Source: Amoebophrya sp. AT5.2
Taxonomy: Eukaryota > Sar > Dinophyceae > Syndiniales > Amoebophryaceae
Assembly: GCA_005223375.1 (NCBI GenBank)
Contig: RXOD01004758.1
Location: 1 to 18,598, forward strand
Length of the DNA: 18,598 nucleotides
Direction of reading: 5' to 3'
Part shown: positions 7,001-15,294 of the stretch, in pieces
Layout of the letters: every line of letters starts with the position of its first letter
How positions within the stretch are numbered: position 1 is the first letter of the stretch
The notes under the pieces: generated by a model
The model's database searches: none
Seen by the model: only the letters and a program-made list of their open reading frames with translations
Told to the model about the DNA's origin: nothing
Made by a program: the position numbers and the translations under genes

Positions 7001-9409
7001 GTCCATGACGATCTCCCCCCCAAGGCAGACCAGCACGTCCTCAAGACTCACCTCCGTGACCGGTGCATTTTCCTTAAACTTTGGCTTCGAAGTTGACGAC
7101 GTCGCGATTTCCTCCCCGTGTCCCTGCCCGCCACCGGTGCCACTCCCTCCGCCGTACCCGCCCATGCCGTCCGCGCTCATCCCGCCGTAGCTGCTTCTCC
7201 TGGGTACGATCGTGGACGACCCGCCCGCGCCGCGCTCGCCACTCGCCGGCTCGCTGCTCAGCTTTCCCTCGCCCGCCTCTGCCCGCGCCATCTCGGCGAG
7301 CACGTCTGGGTGAAGCAGCAGCTTCAGCATTTCCTTGTGCGCCTCCTGCTGTTTCGCGTCCTTCTTCTTCCCCCCAACGAGGCCTCCACCGAGCGCGTTC
7401 AATTCGTCGTCCTCGTCGGCGTCTTTGTTCCCGCCCTCCTCCTTGTCCTTATTTTCCCCCTCTTTATGCGCCCCTTTCGCGCCGAACGAGATGCCCCTCT
7501 TTTCGCACGGGTCCGGATTTTTCAAAAACTGCTCCAGTTGCTCCACGCCGATCATGTGGGTGCGCACCTGCATCTCCGCCGCCCTTCTCCTCTTTTCTTC
7601 CCGCTCCTTCCGCAACTTCTCCTTCCGCAGCCGCTCCTCCTCTCCCCCCATCAGCTCCGCGAGCCGCCACCGCTCGCGCTCCAGCTCTTTCTCGCGTTCC
7701 TGCGGCGCGCACACCATGTAGTTCTTGCCGACCAAATTGTTCGGCGTTTTCTGCAGAAAGTCGCTGCAGATGCAGCGCCGCTTCGACGCCACGTGGCCCC
7801 GGATCAGCTCGAACGCCTGCCGGCCCGTCGCCGCGTCGCAGACCCGCCCTTTCTCCAGCAGGGTCGTGAACACCTGCTTGGAGAGCGGGAGGTTCCAGTA
7901 CGCCCCCGTCATCACGCCGTGGTTCGACAAAACCAACAGTCGCTCCAGCGCCCTGCGCACGGTGGAATTTACAGGCACGGACTTCTGCAGCAGCTCCCGG
8001 AAGTCGGACAGATTGAACTGCTTCAAATTCATCACGCGGATGATCTTCTTGTCCTTGATCGTGCCCTGCATGGCGCCGCGGACGTGGTCCAGGCATTTCT
8101 CGGCGTAATCGTGGTACTTGGTGCTGTCGGGCTGGTGCGGCCTGGCGAGTTCGGGAGCGCCCGGGTCCTGCGGGCCGGCCGCGTCGGAGCCGGACGACTG
8201 TGGGAGGCAAATGTGGATAAGTATTGTTGATCATTTCGAACGCAGCGTATCGAGACTTGTACCTAGTTGTACACAAAAACGTAAAAATCAGAGGCGAAGC
8301 TGGTAGAAATCAAACAATACCTCCTTCCCTGCCCCGCCCGCGCCCTCCGCTCCCGGCGCCGCCTCTGCGCTCGCCGCACCGCCACCACCGCCGCCCGCTC
8401 TCCCCAACGCGTTCGTAATCTCGTCTTGTGTTTTCTGTCGGAAAAAACCCTTGTCCACCCCCAACTCCACCTGGTCCTCCGCTGGCAGCATCACGTCCAG
8501 CGCCTTGTACGAGATACCCTCCGCCAAATCGAGCAGTGCCCGCTGCATCTTGTTCGTGTGCTTCACGCGCACGACGCCGTGCCTCTCCAGCCGAAAAGGG
8601 GGGCCGAACGACGACTTCACCAGCTCCTTCGGTACGCGAAACTTCCGTTTCTCTGGCGGGTGCTGTTCGGACGGGTGCAGGCCGGTCTGGTGCGTTACTG
8701 GGAGCGCTTCGGACGGCTGCTTCTCCAGCGCGAGGTTCGCAGCGCCAACCGGCGTCGCGGGGCTCACCGTGGCGGGCGAATGGCCCGCCGTCGTTTCCGC
8801 TTCCTCCGTCTCCTCGTCGGAAGACTCCGGCTCCGCCAGCTCCGCCACCTTCGTGAAAAAATCGTAGAAGAACTGCGCGATCTCCACCGGGAGCTCCCTC
8901 TGCGGCAGCGGCGGCGGCGAGCTCACGCTCTTCAGCACCGCTTCGTACGCGTCCGCCAGCTGCCGCGCGCCAGACAGTTTCTCACCCAGCGGCAGTACCG
9001 CGGCGGGACAGCTGTCGGGCAGGCCGTGCGCGCCCACGCGTCCGTCGAAAAAGTAAAGCACATACTGCAAAATCAGCGAAACCGCGTCCGTCTCGGCCGC
9101 TCTTAAGGGTTCGAACCGCTCGACGCTCCGGACCTTGCTCGATTCGCCGATCGCGTCCACAAGGTAGCCGAGAAGCTGGCGCAAAAGCGCCTCCTTCGCC
9201 TTCTTGTGGTTGGCAAGCGGCTCGTAGATAAGGCTGGTCAGTGCGCGAATCAGGAACTGCCCGGAGCTCTCGGCGCGCCCGAGTTTGATACCGATCGCTT
9301 GGAGGGTTCGTACTTTCTGCCACGTGGAATGCAGGTACAGAATCTCAGGCTCGACCTCCTTGTCCTCCTGCACCGTGAAACTGAATCTGTAGGGCACAAA
9401 ATTCATCAA
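3976..9409 (-). CDS. Large (~1666-residue) degenerate EF-hand and coiled-coil protein
   Basis: Seen: exons 9409-8321, 8197-5694, 5650-4722 and 4454-3976 (stop TGA) form one 5001-nt reading frame. I chose the ATG at 9409 (MNFVPYRFSF); an ATG at 9457 would add 16 residues, and the frame is open to 9547. Residues 1-200 look helical and are followed by an acidic and then a Gly/Ala-rich linker. About 530-573 is a strongly charged Glu/Arg coiled coil (ERERWRLAELMGGEEERLRK). About 835-950 reads like degenerate EF-hand helices (LLRQKILEKFECTLDAFQNM; GHLTLPELQRVLSRIIG). Ser/Gly-rich disorder follows. Residues 1199-1500 hold more EF-like helix pairs with one near-canonical loop at 1471-1482. The C-terminus is basic and ends YFLRNKL. 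Known: degenerate EF-hand arrays are common in alveolate cytoskeletal and signalling proteins. Inference: calcium-linked scaffold. I do not recognise an ortholog. It may be fused to the gene upstream. Confidence 0.75.
4455..4721 (-). other. Intron 3 of the EF-hand gene (267 nt, phase 1)
   Basis: Donor AAAG|GTAAGT at 4722/4721 and acceptor AATCACAG|GC at 4455/4454. It joins SSKKK to GSQTSAAAS. It is the longest intron in the window, AT-rich, and contains a 9-bp stem hairpin at 4544-4575. Confidence 0.8.
4544..4575. repeat. Hairpin inside the 267-nt intron
   Basis: agatgcggg (4544-4552) and cccgcatct (4567-4575) are perfect 9-bp inverted arms around a 14-nt loop. Confidence 0.6.
4798..4833 (-). 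other. Near-canonical EF-hand calcium-binding loop
   Basis: The twelve codons read DVDNSECVFPRE. Positions 1, 3 and 5 (Asp, Asp, Ser) and Glu at 12 fit the EF-hand consensus, position 8 is Val, and the usual Gly at 6 is Glu. The flanking helices are IQLCFLFC and LLTAFHVKL. Other EF-like modules of this protein lack such an intact loop, so this may be its only calcium-binding site. Confidence 0.7.
5651..5693 (-). other. Mini-intron 2 of the EF-hand gene (43 nt, phase 2; 46-nt alternative)
   Basis: The two flanking exons are in different frames, so an intron is required. Option 1 is AG|GTAGGG at 5694/5693 to ACCAAG|G at 5651/5650, giving GGVVR-LEDLYHK. Option 2 is G|GTGGGG at 5707/5706 to TTCAG|TC at 5661/5660, 46 nt and phase 1. 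The first has the better donor, the second the better acceptor. Confidence 0.65.
8198..8320 (-). other. Intron 1 of the EF-hand gene (123 nt, phase 0)
   Basis: Donor AAGGAG|GTATTG at 8321/8320 and acceptor CCTCCCACAG|TCG at 8198/8197. It joins GGAGKE to SSGSDAAG. Reading through meets a TGA after eleven codons. Confidence 0.85.
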
Positions 9410-9495
9410 GTCGTGCTGGCGAAAGATTTGCTTCCAACAAATGAACAGGGCACACATACGGCGATCATGGAAGTTGTTGTCAATGTAAGCACGCG

Positions 9496-10454
9496 TTACT
9501 TTTTCTTTGATGTTTTCCTCGGCGCGGGAGAGAGCTCGAAGGTGCCTTTACTCGACAAACTTTTGTCGGTACCACCGGTGGTTTGCATCGACTTGATGAA
9601 GTGCGACGAAACTTTGCGCCACAGCCTCGTCCCCTGCTCTCCTCCGGTTGGCTGTTGTCATGATATTCGTTTGCACCATTTTCAGAGTAAGTACTTACTT
9701 TCTTACGTATGCATGGTGTTCCTACCAGCTCATTGCGCTCGGCAATCGAATGCGACAGCTACAGCAGCAACTGCGGACTAATGCGACAGCAGTTGTACCC
9801 AAACAAACCAGAATGACTACCGATGCCCTCGGCGAGCCCAGCACCGGCGCGGATCTGCCCATCGTCCTCGCTTTCCTCCGCAGCATGCCCCCTCGCGGCG
9901 ACAGCCCCGGCCCCACCGAGCTGCCACCGTCCAGCTCGGTGCTGATTCCCGGCATGCGTTCGAACTCGAAGAACTCCTTCGGGGCACCGCTGGTCGACAG
10001 AAGGAGGTTCGGCTTCATACTGCGCTGCACGAAGCCGAGCTTGTTGGGAAGTGCGTGCTTCAGACGCTCGCGGTCGGCATCGTCCTGCGAATGCAGGTTT
10101 CCCCGCAGCGCAGAGAGCTCCAAAGAGCTGAACTCGTGGCGCGCGTTTCGCGGCATCGATTCTCCGGGAAGATGTGAGGCGCGTCGTGTTGTACTTTATC
10201 ACAGAGAATGCGCCTGGCGTCCTTACCTCCTTTCAAATCCTGGTCCTGGTCGTGTGGCGGGGAGCTAGTGCACAAACCAGAAAGTAGACACAAATCGCTT
10301 GAGTGCAATTTGTCAGGCGACTCACTTTTGCTCTGCTCGATGCGCAGGAGGAAAGGCCTGTGTCGCGATTCTCCGTTCTGCGACGATCTCTCTCCGCTCG
10401 GCGATCTCTATTGCTCGAAGTCGAAGGAGCCAAAGCGTCTATAAGGAGATCCAT
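9496..10454 (-). CDS. Unrecognised basic ~231-residue protein, four exons including a 38-nt microexon
   Basis: Seen: the model joins 10454-10326, 10264-10227, 10193-9821 and 9651-9496 (stop TAA) in one continuous frame. It starts MDLLIDALAPSTSS, has an Arg-rich stretch (residues 16-30), then SSLELSALRGNLHSQDDADR, a Gly/Ser/Pro/Arg-rich disordered section ending VLGSPRAS, a helical piece (LWRKVSSHFIKSMQ) and a Lys-rich tail. The ATG at 10454 has a purine at -3 and G at +4. The exon 3 frame is the best supported part; the first two exons rest on splice logic alone, and a shorter protein could start at the ATG at 10156. No domain is recognised. The stop is only 86 bases before the likely start of the next gene. 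Splicing out 9572-9535 would instead fuse the two into one 1914-residue protein. Confidence 0.5.
9686..9699. repeat. 14-bp perfect palindrome within an intron
   Basis: AGTAAGTACTTACT equals its own reverse complement. It contains the 5' splice-site-like GTAAGT on both strands and sits about 35 bases from the acceptor of the 169-nt intron. Confidence 0.7.
9749..9790. repeat. 11-bp direct repeat within an intron
   Basis: AATGCGACAGC occurs at 9749-9759 and again at 9780-9790, a 31-bp period, inside the same intron as the palindrome at 9686. Confidence 0.6.
10194..10226 (-). other. Putative 33-nt mini-intron (phase 2)
   Basis: Donor GGAG|GTAAGG at 10227/10226 and acceptor GATAAAG|TAC at 10194/10193. 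Retention would put a TAA in frame at once. The length is a multiple of three but retention is still non-coding. Confidence 0.45.
10227..10264 (-). other. Putative 38-nt microexon
   Basis: Encodes LPATRPGPGFER plus two bases. It is flanked by CACTAG and GTAAGG splice sites and is the only way I found to connect exon 1 to exon 3 with consistent phases (0 in, 2 out). Confidence 0.45.
10265..10325 (-). other. Intron 1 of the basic protein gene (61 nt, phase 0)
   Basis: Donor GCAAAA|GTGAGT at 10326/10325 and acceptor GTGCACTAG|CTC at 10265/10264. It is needed to move from the MDLLIDALA frame to the frame of the 38-nt microexon. Confidence 0.5.
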
Positions 10455-10844
10455 TTCTTCTAGAATTCTCACGACGCGAAAACAAGCGTGACAGATCCTT
10501 CACGAGAAGTATTTTTGCTAACCGCGTCATTTTTTCCAAAAAGGTGGACGAGATAGTATCTTGAAGTATACATCCGCGGCACAGATTCATTTTTTTTGTT
10601 TGTTGCTATCGCTGACTTTTACCCTCGTGAAATGTTCGAGACTTCTACCTAGATCACAGCTGTACTTCATCGTGTGAACCAGAATCATAGCAGTGCCGCA
10701 ATCGTAATGGATGATGAAAAGCATCAGCAAAATGTTCATGTTGCTCTACGTCAGCGAAACAGTACCTTGAATCTAAGCATACATATCTCGCTTTAGAAAC
10801 CAATGGAAAATGTATCGACTTCGACTTCGACACTCCCGATCCCC
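10455..10844. other. Intergenic region between the coiled-coil gene and the basic protein gene
   Basis: About 390 bases of lower-GC sequence with no supported gene. Just after the coiled-coil gene stop, 10814-10830 holds a short run of cgactt repeats. A minus-strand ATG at 10590 opens a 60-codon frame that overlaps the next gene in another frame; it may be an upstream ORF or chance. No AATAAA follows the 10845 stop closely. Confidence 0.5.
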
Positions 10845-13800
10845 CTAGTTATCGCCCACCCCTTCCCGCCTACCCGCGCGCCCCATTGGCGCGGTAATCG
10901 AAGTCGCCGAATATGATCCAACCTTCCACTTCGGCTTTTCCGGCGGCGACGCGGGCTTAACCACCACAGTCAGTTTCGTGTCCCGCTCCGGCATGTAGTC
11001 CTTCACAATTGTAACCTGAGAAGAGTAAAGTAAGACACTGCGGTTGCGTATATGTCGATTGAGTCTGCTGTCACTCGAAGTCCACTAAGCAACACGTAGC
11101 AACACGAAGCACTCGCACTCCTGTGAGAAAATTATAGACATACGCACCGTTTCATCTTTCGCGCGGAGTGCCGCTTCGAGGGTTTCGGAGCCTATTTCCG
11201 ACGTTGCGTGGCTTGCTGCGCGCTTCAGCGATGGAGAGCTCGGTCCTACGACCCGCGGCGTCCGTGTCGAGTGGCTCGCAGGGACGTTCTTGTTTGGCTC
11301 GGACAGCAGTGTGTTTTTCCCCGTGGGGCAAGTCGTGACGAACCCGATATCGTGGTGCGCATCCTGCTTTTTGCTTTTTTTGGTTACGACTGTAACGTCC
11401 CGTGGCGTTGTCGCAGCGACGGACGCATACATGACCACGCCGTGCTGTACTGCTCGCGTCGGACTCGACGCACACCGTGCCACAGCTGCATGGTTGTCGC
11501 CCGTATTGCTTGCCGGCGCCTTGCTGCCTTGCGCCAGAGCATCCCCATAGCTGCCGTTACCTGCTTGTTGCTGCTTCTCACGCATCGTCAACTCCGACCG
11601 CCCGCAAATCGGAAACGACGCGTCTTGGTCCTTCTTGCACTGCACGACGACACTGTACACCTTCGCCACTGCTTTTTCAAGCGTGCGAACGCCGGTCTCA
11701 ACCCTGTCCTCGACGGTCTCGGACACCACGGATTGCAGCAGATCCCCGTATTTCGAGAGCTGCACAAGGTCCGCAACGATCTTGCTCGCTTCTGCGATTT
11801 CGGCGTCAAGACGGTCGATGCGCTCTTTCAAACCGAGCCGCGACTCCGCACGGCGCTTCGCCAAAACTTTGTCGAGCGCGGAAACCTTCGCCTGGAAGTT
11901 CTTCGCCAGGGAACGCATTCTCCCCGCGAGCGAAAACAGCGGACAAAACGGCGTAGTGGCCGACGACTTGATGCCCGCAGTCGTCTTGTTGATGCCCCGC
12001 GCGCTCGTCGGAGTCGCGGCTATACCCACAGTTCTGGAAGATCCAGAAGACCTGGCTGTTTCACCGCCTCCTGTCTCAAGCTCAACGGCGTTCTTGCTCC
12101 CCAGAGCGATGACTCCCGCCTCCACCAGCGCGCTTTGCGCCTTCTCCATCTGGGCGTTCACTTCCTCCAAGTACACCCCCTCAAGATTCACGACCACCTC
12201 TTCCGCCGACGCGACGTAGATCTTCAAATCCTCCCACCTTTTCAGCCCGGCGCGCACTTTGTTCCCCGCGACGTGCAGATCTTCTTCGACTAGCCTCTTC
12301 ACGGCCTGCGCCCTTTCCGCGATCTTCTTCAGGTAGAACTTCTGCTGGCACAGCCCGTCCTGTACCAGGCGGTCCAGGCGCATGCACTCCACTTCGTACG
12401 CGGATTTCTTTTGCGCGACCACCACGCGCGCATTCTGCGTGGAAAAGGCCTTCCCCCGGTTGCCGTCCACGCTGTGCGGGTCGCTCTGGAGCTGCGAAAT
12501 TTGGTCGAACGTGGCCACCGCCTTGCTGTTCAGCGGCTTCGTATTCCACTCTGGCTGCAGCAGCGGAAGGTTGTGCTTCTTCAGCTCCTGCTGGATTTCG
12601 CGCTCCTCCGTGAAGCACGAGGATCTCGAGGAGAAAGACGCGCACGAGCCGAGCAGGGGATCTACTTCTACCTGGTCGTCGTGTGCCTGCTGTTCGGCGT
12701 GCGACGCCGACGTTCGGGAGTGCGAGAGGTGGTCGGTCTTCAGCGGCGTGGCATCCGGGTGGAATTTCGAGGGGTAGTGGGACCGGCCGGGGTGTTCGGC
12801 TTCGGACGACACTGCGGACGTCGCTCGATTTGAGCCGATGCTGTTCAGGTCGATCCCCATGAGTGCCTTCATGCTCTCCGACAGTAACTCCTCGTGTAAC
12901 GACCCGTTTTTCCCGCACCCCTCGTCGTCCCCCGCCCCATCGTGGTAGTATGCGAGCACTGGACCCGTGCGCACCGGGGATCCGTTCTTGAACTGGCTGT
13001 TGCGTGTCGACCGCTGCGGTTGTCGCCCGGACGATGCCAGGGACAACAGACTTTCGTCGAGCTTGCCAACAGCCGCTCCGTCTTGACCGGCCGGCACGCT
13101 CCACTTTGGCGGCCGTCGCTCTGGCGAACCAACAAACACAGGACCGGACTTCTTGGCCGGAGAGGACGAGTGGCCCGCTAAGGCAAGTTGCGCTTGCCTA
13201 TTCGGCTTCTGAGTACTGTGTTGACCCGCCAAGAAAACCTCGGGCGCGAAGTGCGGTCGTCGCGGCGTTCTGGATGTTCTGCTGCTCGTTGTCGCTGTGG
13301 CGCTCTCGTCCTGAGGCTCAGTGCGCTGCGTGTTCACGGCCGACACTGTGTTTACCGTCGTGCGTGCGCTCAGCGGCGCGCCAGTGGGTGCGGGCAGGTT
13401 TAGCCGCGGTATCGCGACGCCGATCGGTGGCGGCAGAGACGGAGGCTCGCTGTGAGACGGTAGCCGCGCACTAAGGGGCACAGCATCGAACTTTAGCTCG
13501 GGAACGCCAATCTTGGTGGAGAATCCAGCGCCCAAGTTAAGCAGGTTCGTGGACTTGAATTGCGCAGGAGCCGCCCTTGTCGTCGTCGTCGTCGAAACAG
13601 CAGTGGCAGACGTCGAGGACTGCGTTCTCGGTTTCGCGGCCTTCGATGAGGACGCCGCCGTCGCCGTTGAGACTGGGTGCGGAATACTCACGGACGTGCT
13701 CGTCGGGTGGGGGACGGTTATTGCGCCAGCGTTGCTCCTATCCAACGCCGAAGCCCCGGAACCGGAATCACGTGGTGTCGGTGCGAAAGAGAAATGGTGT

Positions 13801-14606
13801 TGCGCGTGCATCAGCGGCTGCACCACTACTCGCGCAGTAGACGCGGACAAGGACTGCGCCCTGGCAATGTGCTGTGACTGCGAAAGCAACTCCTCGTTCA
13901 CGACGGAACGTAACGAAACCGGCGCAATCCGTGGCACCTGCGAAAGGTCTTTGTGAGAGAGCACTGGCGCCTTCAGCCACGAAGGAGTCAACGCAACACT
14001 CGGGACGACAATCCCTGTAGTCGCAGGCGTGCCGCTTGTGACAGCGGTACGGGTGTCGGACGCGGTTTCATTCTTCGCGACAGGCGCTTGCTGGTACTGG
14101 CGTCTCTGTTGATTTGCAGCAGTTGTAGGATCCGCGTTGACCACTACTCGCCCTTTCGACGTTGCACTTAGTGCATCCGTCACCGTCTCCTGCTCCGGCG
14201 CTACCACGCCGGAAACACTGCTATTGTAGCTGTACCGCGGCGTCTGATAGGATAGGCTGACGGAGACGTCCGCGGCGGTTCGCTCCAGCTGCTGCTTTAC
14301 ACTCTGGGAGAACGGCGAGACCGCTGTCGCATGCTTTCTCTGCTTCGAAGACGCAACTCCGTGCTTAATGCTGTTTTCGCCAAGTAGGTCGCTGCGGCCG
14401 GTATAGAATCCAGAAGTGGAGTAGGTGCTCAAGCTGGAGGAGCCGGGGCGAGCGGAGAGCGGCTGCTGCACAGGCATCGCGCGCTGCGTGACGAAAGCAG
14501 CGACAGTCGAGGAGGTAAGGAGCCCGTCGTTATCACGAAGGGGGATGCTTCGTGGCGCGAAGTTTCCTGCTCCTGAAATTCTGGCACCGGATGCCGTCAT
14601 CGTCAT
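10845..14606 (-). CDS. Unrecognised ~1209-residue coiled-coil protein with long disordered N-terminus
   Basis: Seen: exon 1 14606-11148 and exon 2 11015-10845 (stop TAG), joined in phase 0 (KDET|VTIVKDYM). I chose the ATG at 14606 (MTMTASGARIS); a second in-frame ATG follows at 14600. The frame is open upstream to about 14678 without another ATG. Residues 1 to about 550 are rich in Ser, Thr, Ala, Pro and Arg and look disordered. Two charged helical blocks follow, at about residues 725-835 (includes LVEEDLHVAGNKVRAGLKRW) and 890-990 (includes RLGLKERIDRLDAEIAEASK). They have heptad-like spacing, so a coiled-coil scaffold or cytoskeletal role is possible, but this is inference. The last 56 residues form a separate small exon, partly basic. 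No enzymatic motif or family is recognised. It could have an extra 5' exon. Confidence 0.75.
11045..11146. repeat. Inverted repeat spanning most of the intron
   Basis: On the plus strand, tgcgtatatgtc (11045-11056) pairs with gacatacgca (11137-11146), giving a 10-bp stem with a 2-nt bulge. One arm begins one base inside the 5' splice site and the other lies about 30 bases from the acceptor, so pairing would bring the two ends together. Confidence 0.5.
11088..11110. repeat. 10-bp tandem repeat inside intron
   Basis: The unit agcaacacg(t/a) occurs twice in a row plus a partial third copy (agc). It lies wholly inside the intron of the coiled-coil gene. Confidence 0.6.
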
Positions 14607-15294
14607 GCGGAGTTGAAACAAGCAAAGCACAAACTTCAACCAAGCGATCAAGCCTGAGTCGGCCCTACGTGATAGCACTGCAGCTGGACCTGGAGTAAGT
14701 TACAACACAAGCCTATCCTGCCGCCTGCCTTGTCTTTGGCGCACAAACACAGTAAAAAACGACACTACGATGAGTGGACGTAAGTTTCGGTGACGTTGGA
14801 TTCGATTGGCGATAGCTCACGTACCAAGGAAGTACTAAAACAAAGAATAGGCGTGTTGGGGGTTGCGTTTAGTAGGGGTACAGTGTGAATAAAACGGGAA
14901 AAAAGCGGATACCACGAAAAGAAAAAAAGAGGGCTGGCACGACACCGACTGATGTGTGCACGAGTTGTACAACACATTACCGGACGGAAGCAGGAGTCAA
15001 CATTCCAAGTCGCCAGTTTGTTGTGGATCGACGGCACATGTTGCGATATCGAACACACAGATCTGGCATACTGAAACGCACGGCAGTCGCAGCGCGAATG
15101 ATATTCCGTTTAGAACGACAATAAAGATCACTCGGAAGCGAAGAGCTCTGTTGCCCGTGCACTTAACTTCCACTTTTAGTTTTACCTGTTGCAAGTAGAG
15201 CCAAAAAACCATCGGGCACAACTCTTGTTTTCGTGAGCGAGCGCATTTTTCGCATGCTGCGCAGGCTCGTCTCAAATAGAAATATCAAGCTTCT
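14607..15294. other. Intergenic region between RRP12 and the coiled-coil gene
   Basis: About 690 bases with lower GC than the exons and no convincing coding frame; short open frames on both strands lack any recognisable domain. It should hold the RRP12 3' UTR and the upstream region of the next gene. Read on the minus strand, 14933-14915 is a long C/T tract (purine-rich on the plus strand). An imperfect hairpin lies at 15235-15268. No AATAAA is seen shortly after the RRP12 stop. Confidence 0.6.
15235..15268. repeat. Imperfect hairpin in RRP12 3' flank
   Basis: Arms 15235-15245 (gagcgagcgca) and 15258-15268 (tgcgcaggctc) pair at 9 of 11 positions around a 12-nt loop, starting about 27 bases past the RRP12 stop. 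Function unknown; it could be a 3'-UTR structure or chance. Confidence 0.3.

Larger units (their letters stand above)
9652..9820 (-). other. Intron 3 of the basic protein gene (169 nt, phase 0)
   Basis: Donor GCATCG|GTAGTC at 9821/9820 and acceptor GACAACAG|CCA at 9652/9651. It joins GSPRAS to PTGGEQGTR. It contains a 14-bp perfect palindrome and an 11-bp direct repeat. Confidence 0.7.
11016..11147 (-). other. Intron of the coiled-coil gene (132 nt, phase 0)
   Basis: Donor ACG|GTGCGT at 11148/11147 and acceptor TTCTCAG|GTT at 11016/11015 with a pyrimidine-rich tail. Reading through instead hits a stop after about 20 codons. It contains an inverted repeat starting next to the donor and a 10-bp tandem repeat. 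Confidence 0.8.

Noticed and set aside
7118..8230. Long plus-strand open frame (370 codons) opposite the EF-hand gene
   Set aside because: It lies entirely opposite well-supported minus-strand exons; it is Leu/Arg/His-rich as expected for the reverse of GC-rich coding sequence and has no domain.
7464..8276. Minus-strand 270-codon frame overlapping exon 2 of the EF-hand gene
   Set aside because: Gly/Ala/Arg-rich out-of-frame reading of the same exon; the other frame carries coherent helices and the splice junctions.
8250..10652. 17-bp sequence TCGAGACTT(G/C)TACCTAG at 8250-8266 and 10636-10652
   Set aside because: One mismatch in 17; roughly one such pair is expected by chance in a window of this size, and the contexts (intron, intergenic) differ.
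14607..14678. Extension of the coiled-coil protein upstream to 14678
   Set aside because: The frame is open there but begins with GTG, not ATG; the first ATG is at 14606. Eukaryotic genes rarely start at GTG.
14765..15058. Minus-strand 97-codon frame between RRP12 and the coiled-coil gene
   Set aside because: Cys/Phe/Ser-rich without domain, in low-GC intergenic sequence; codon use unlike the real exons and no splice link found.
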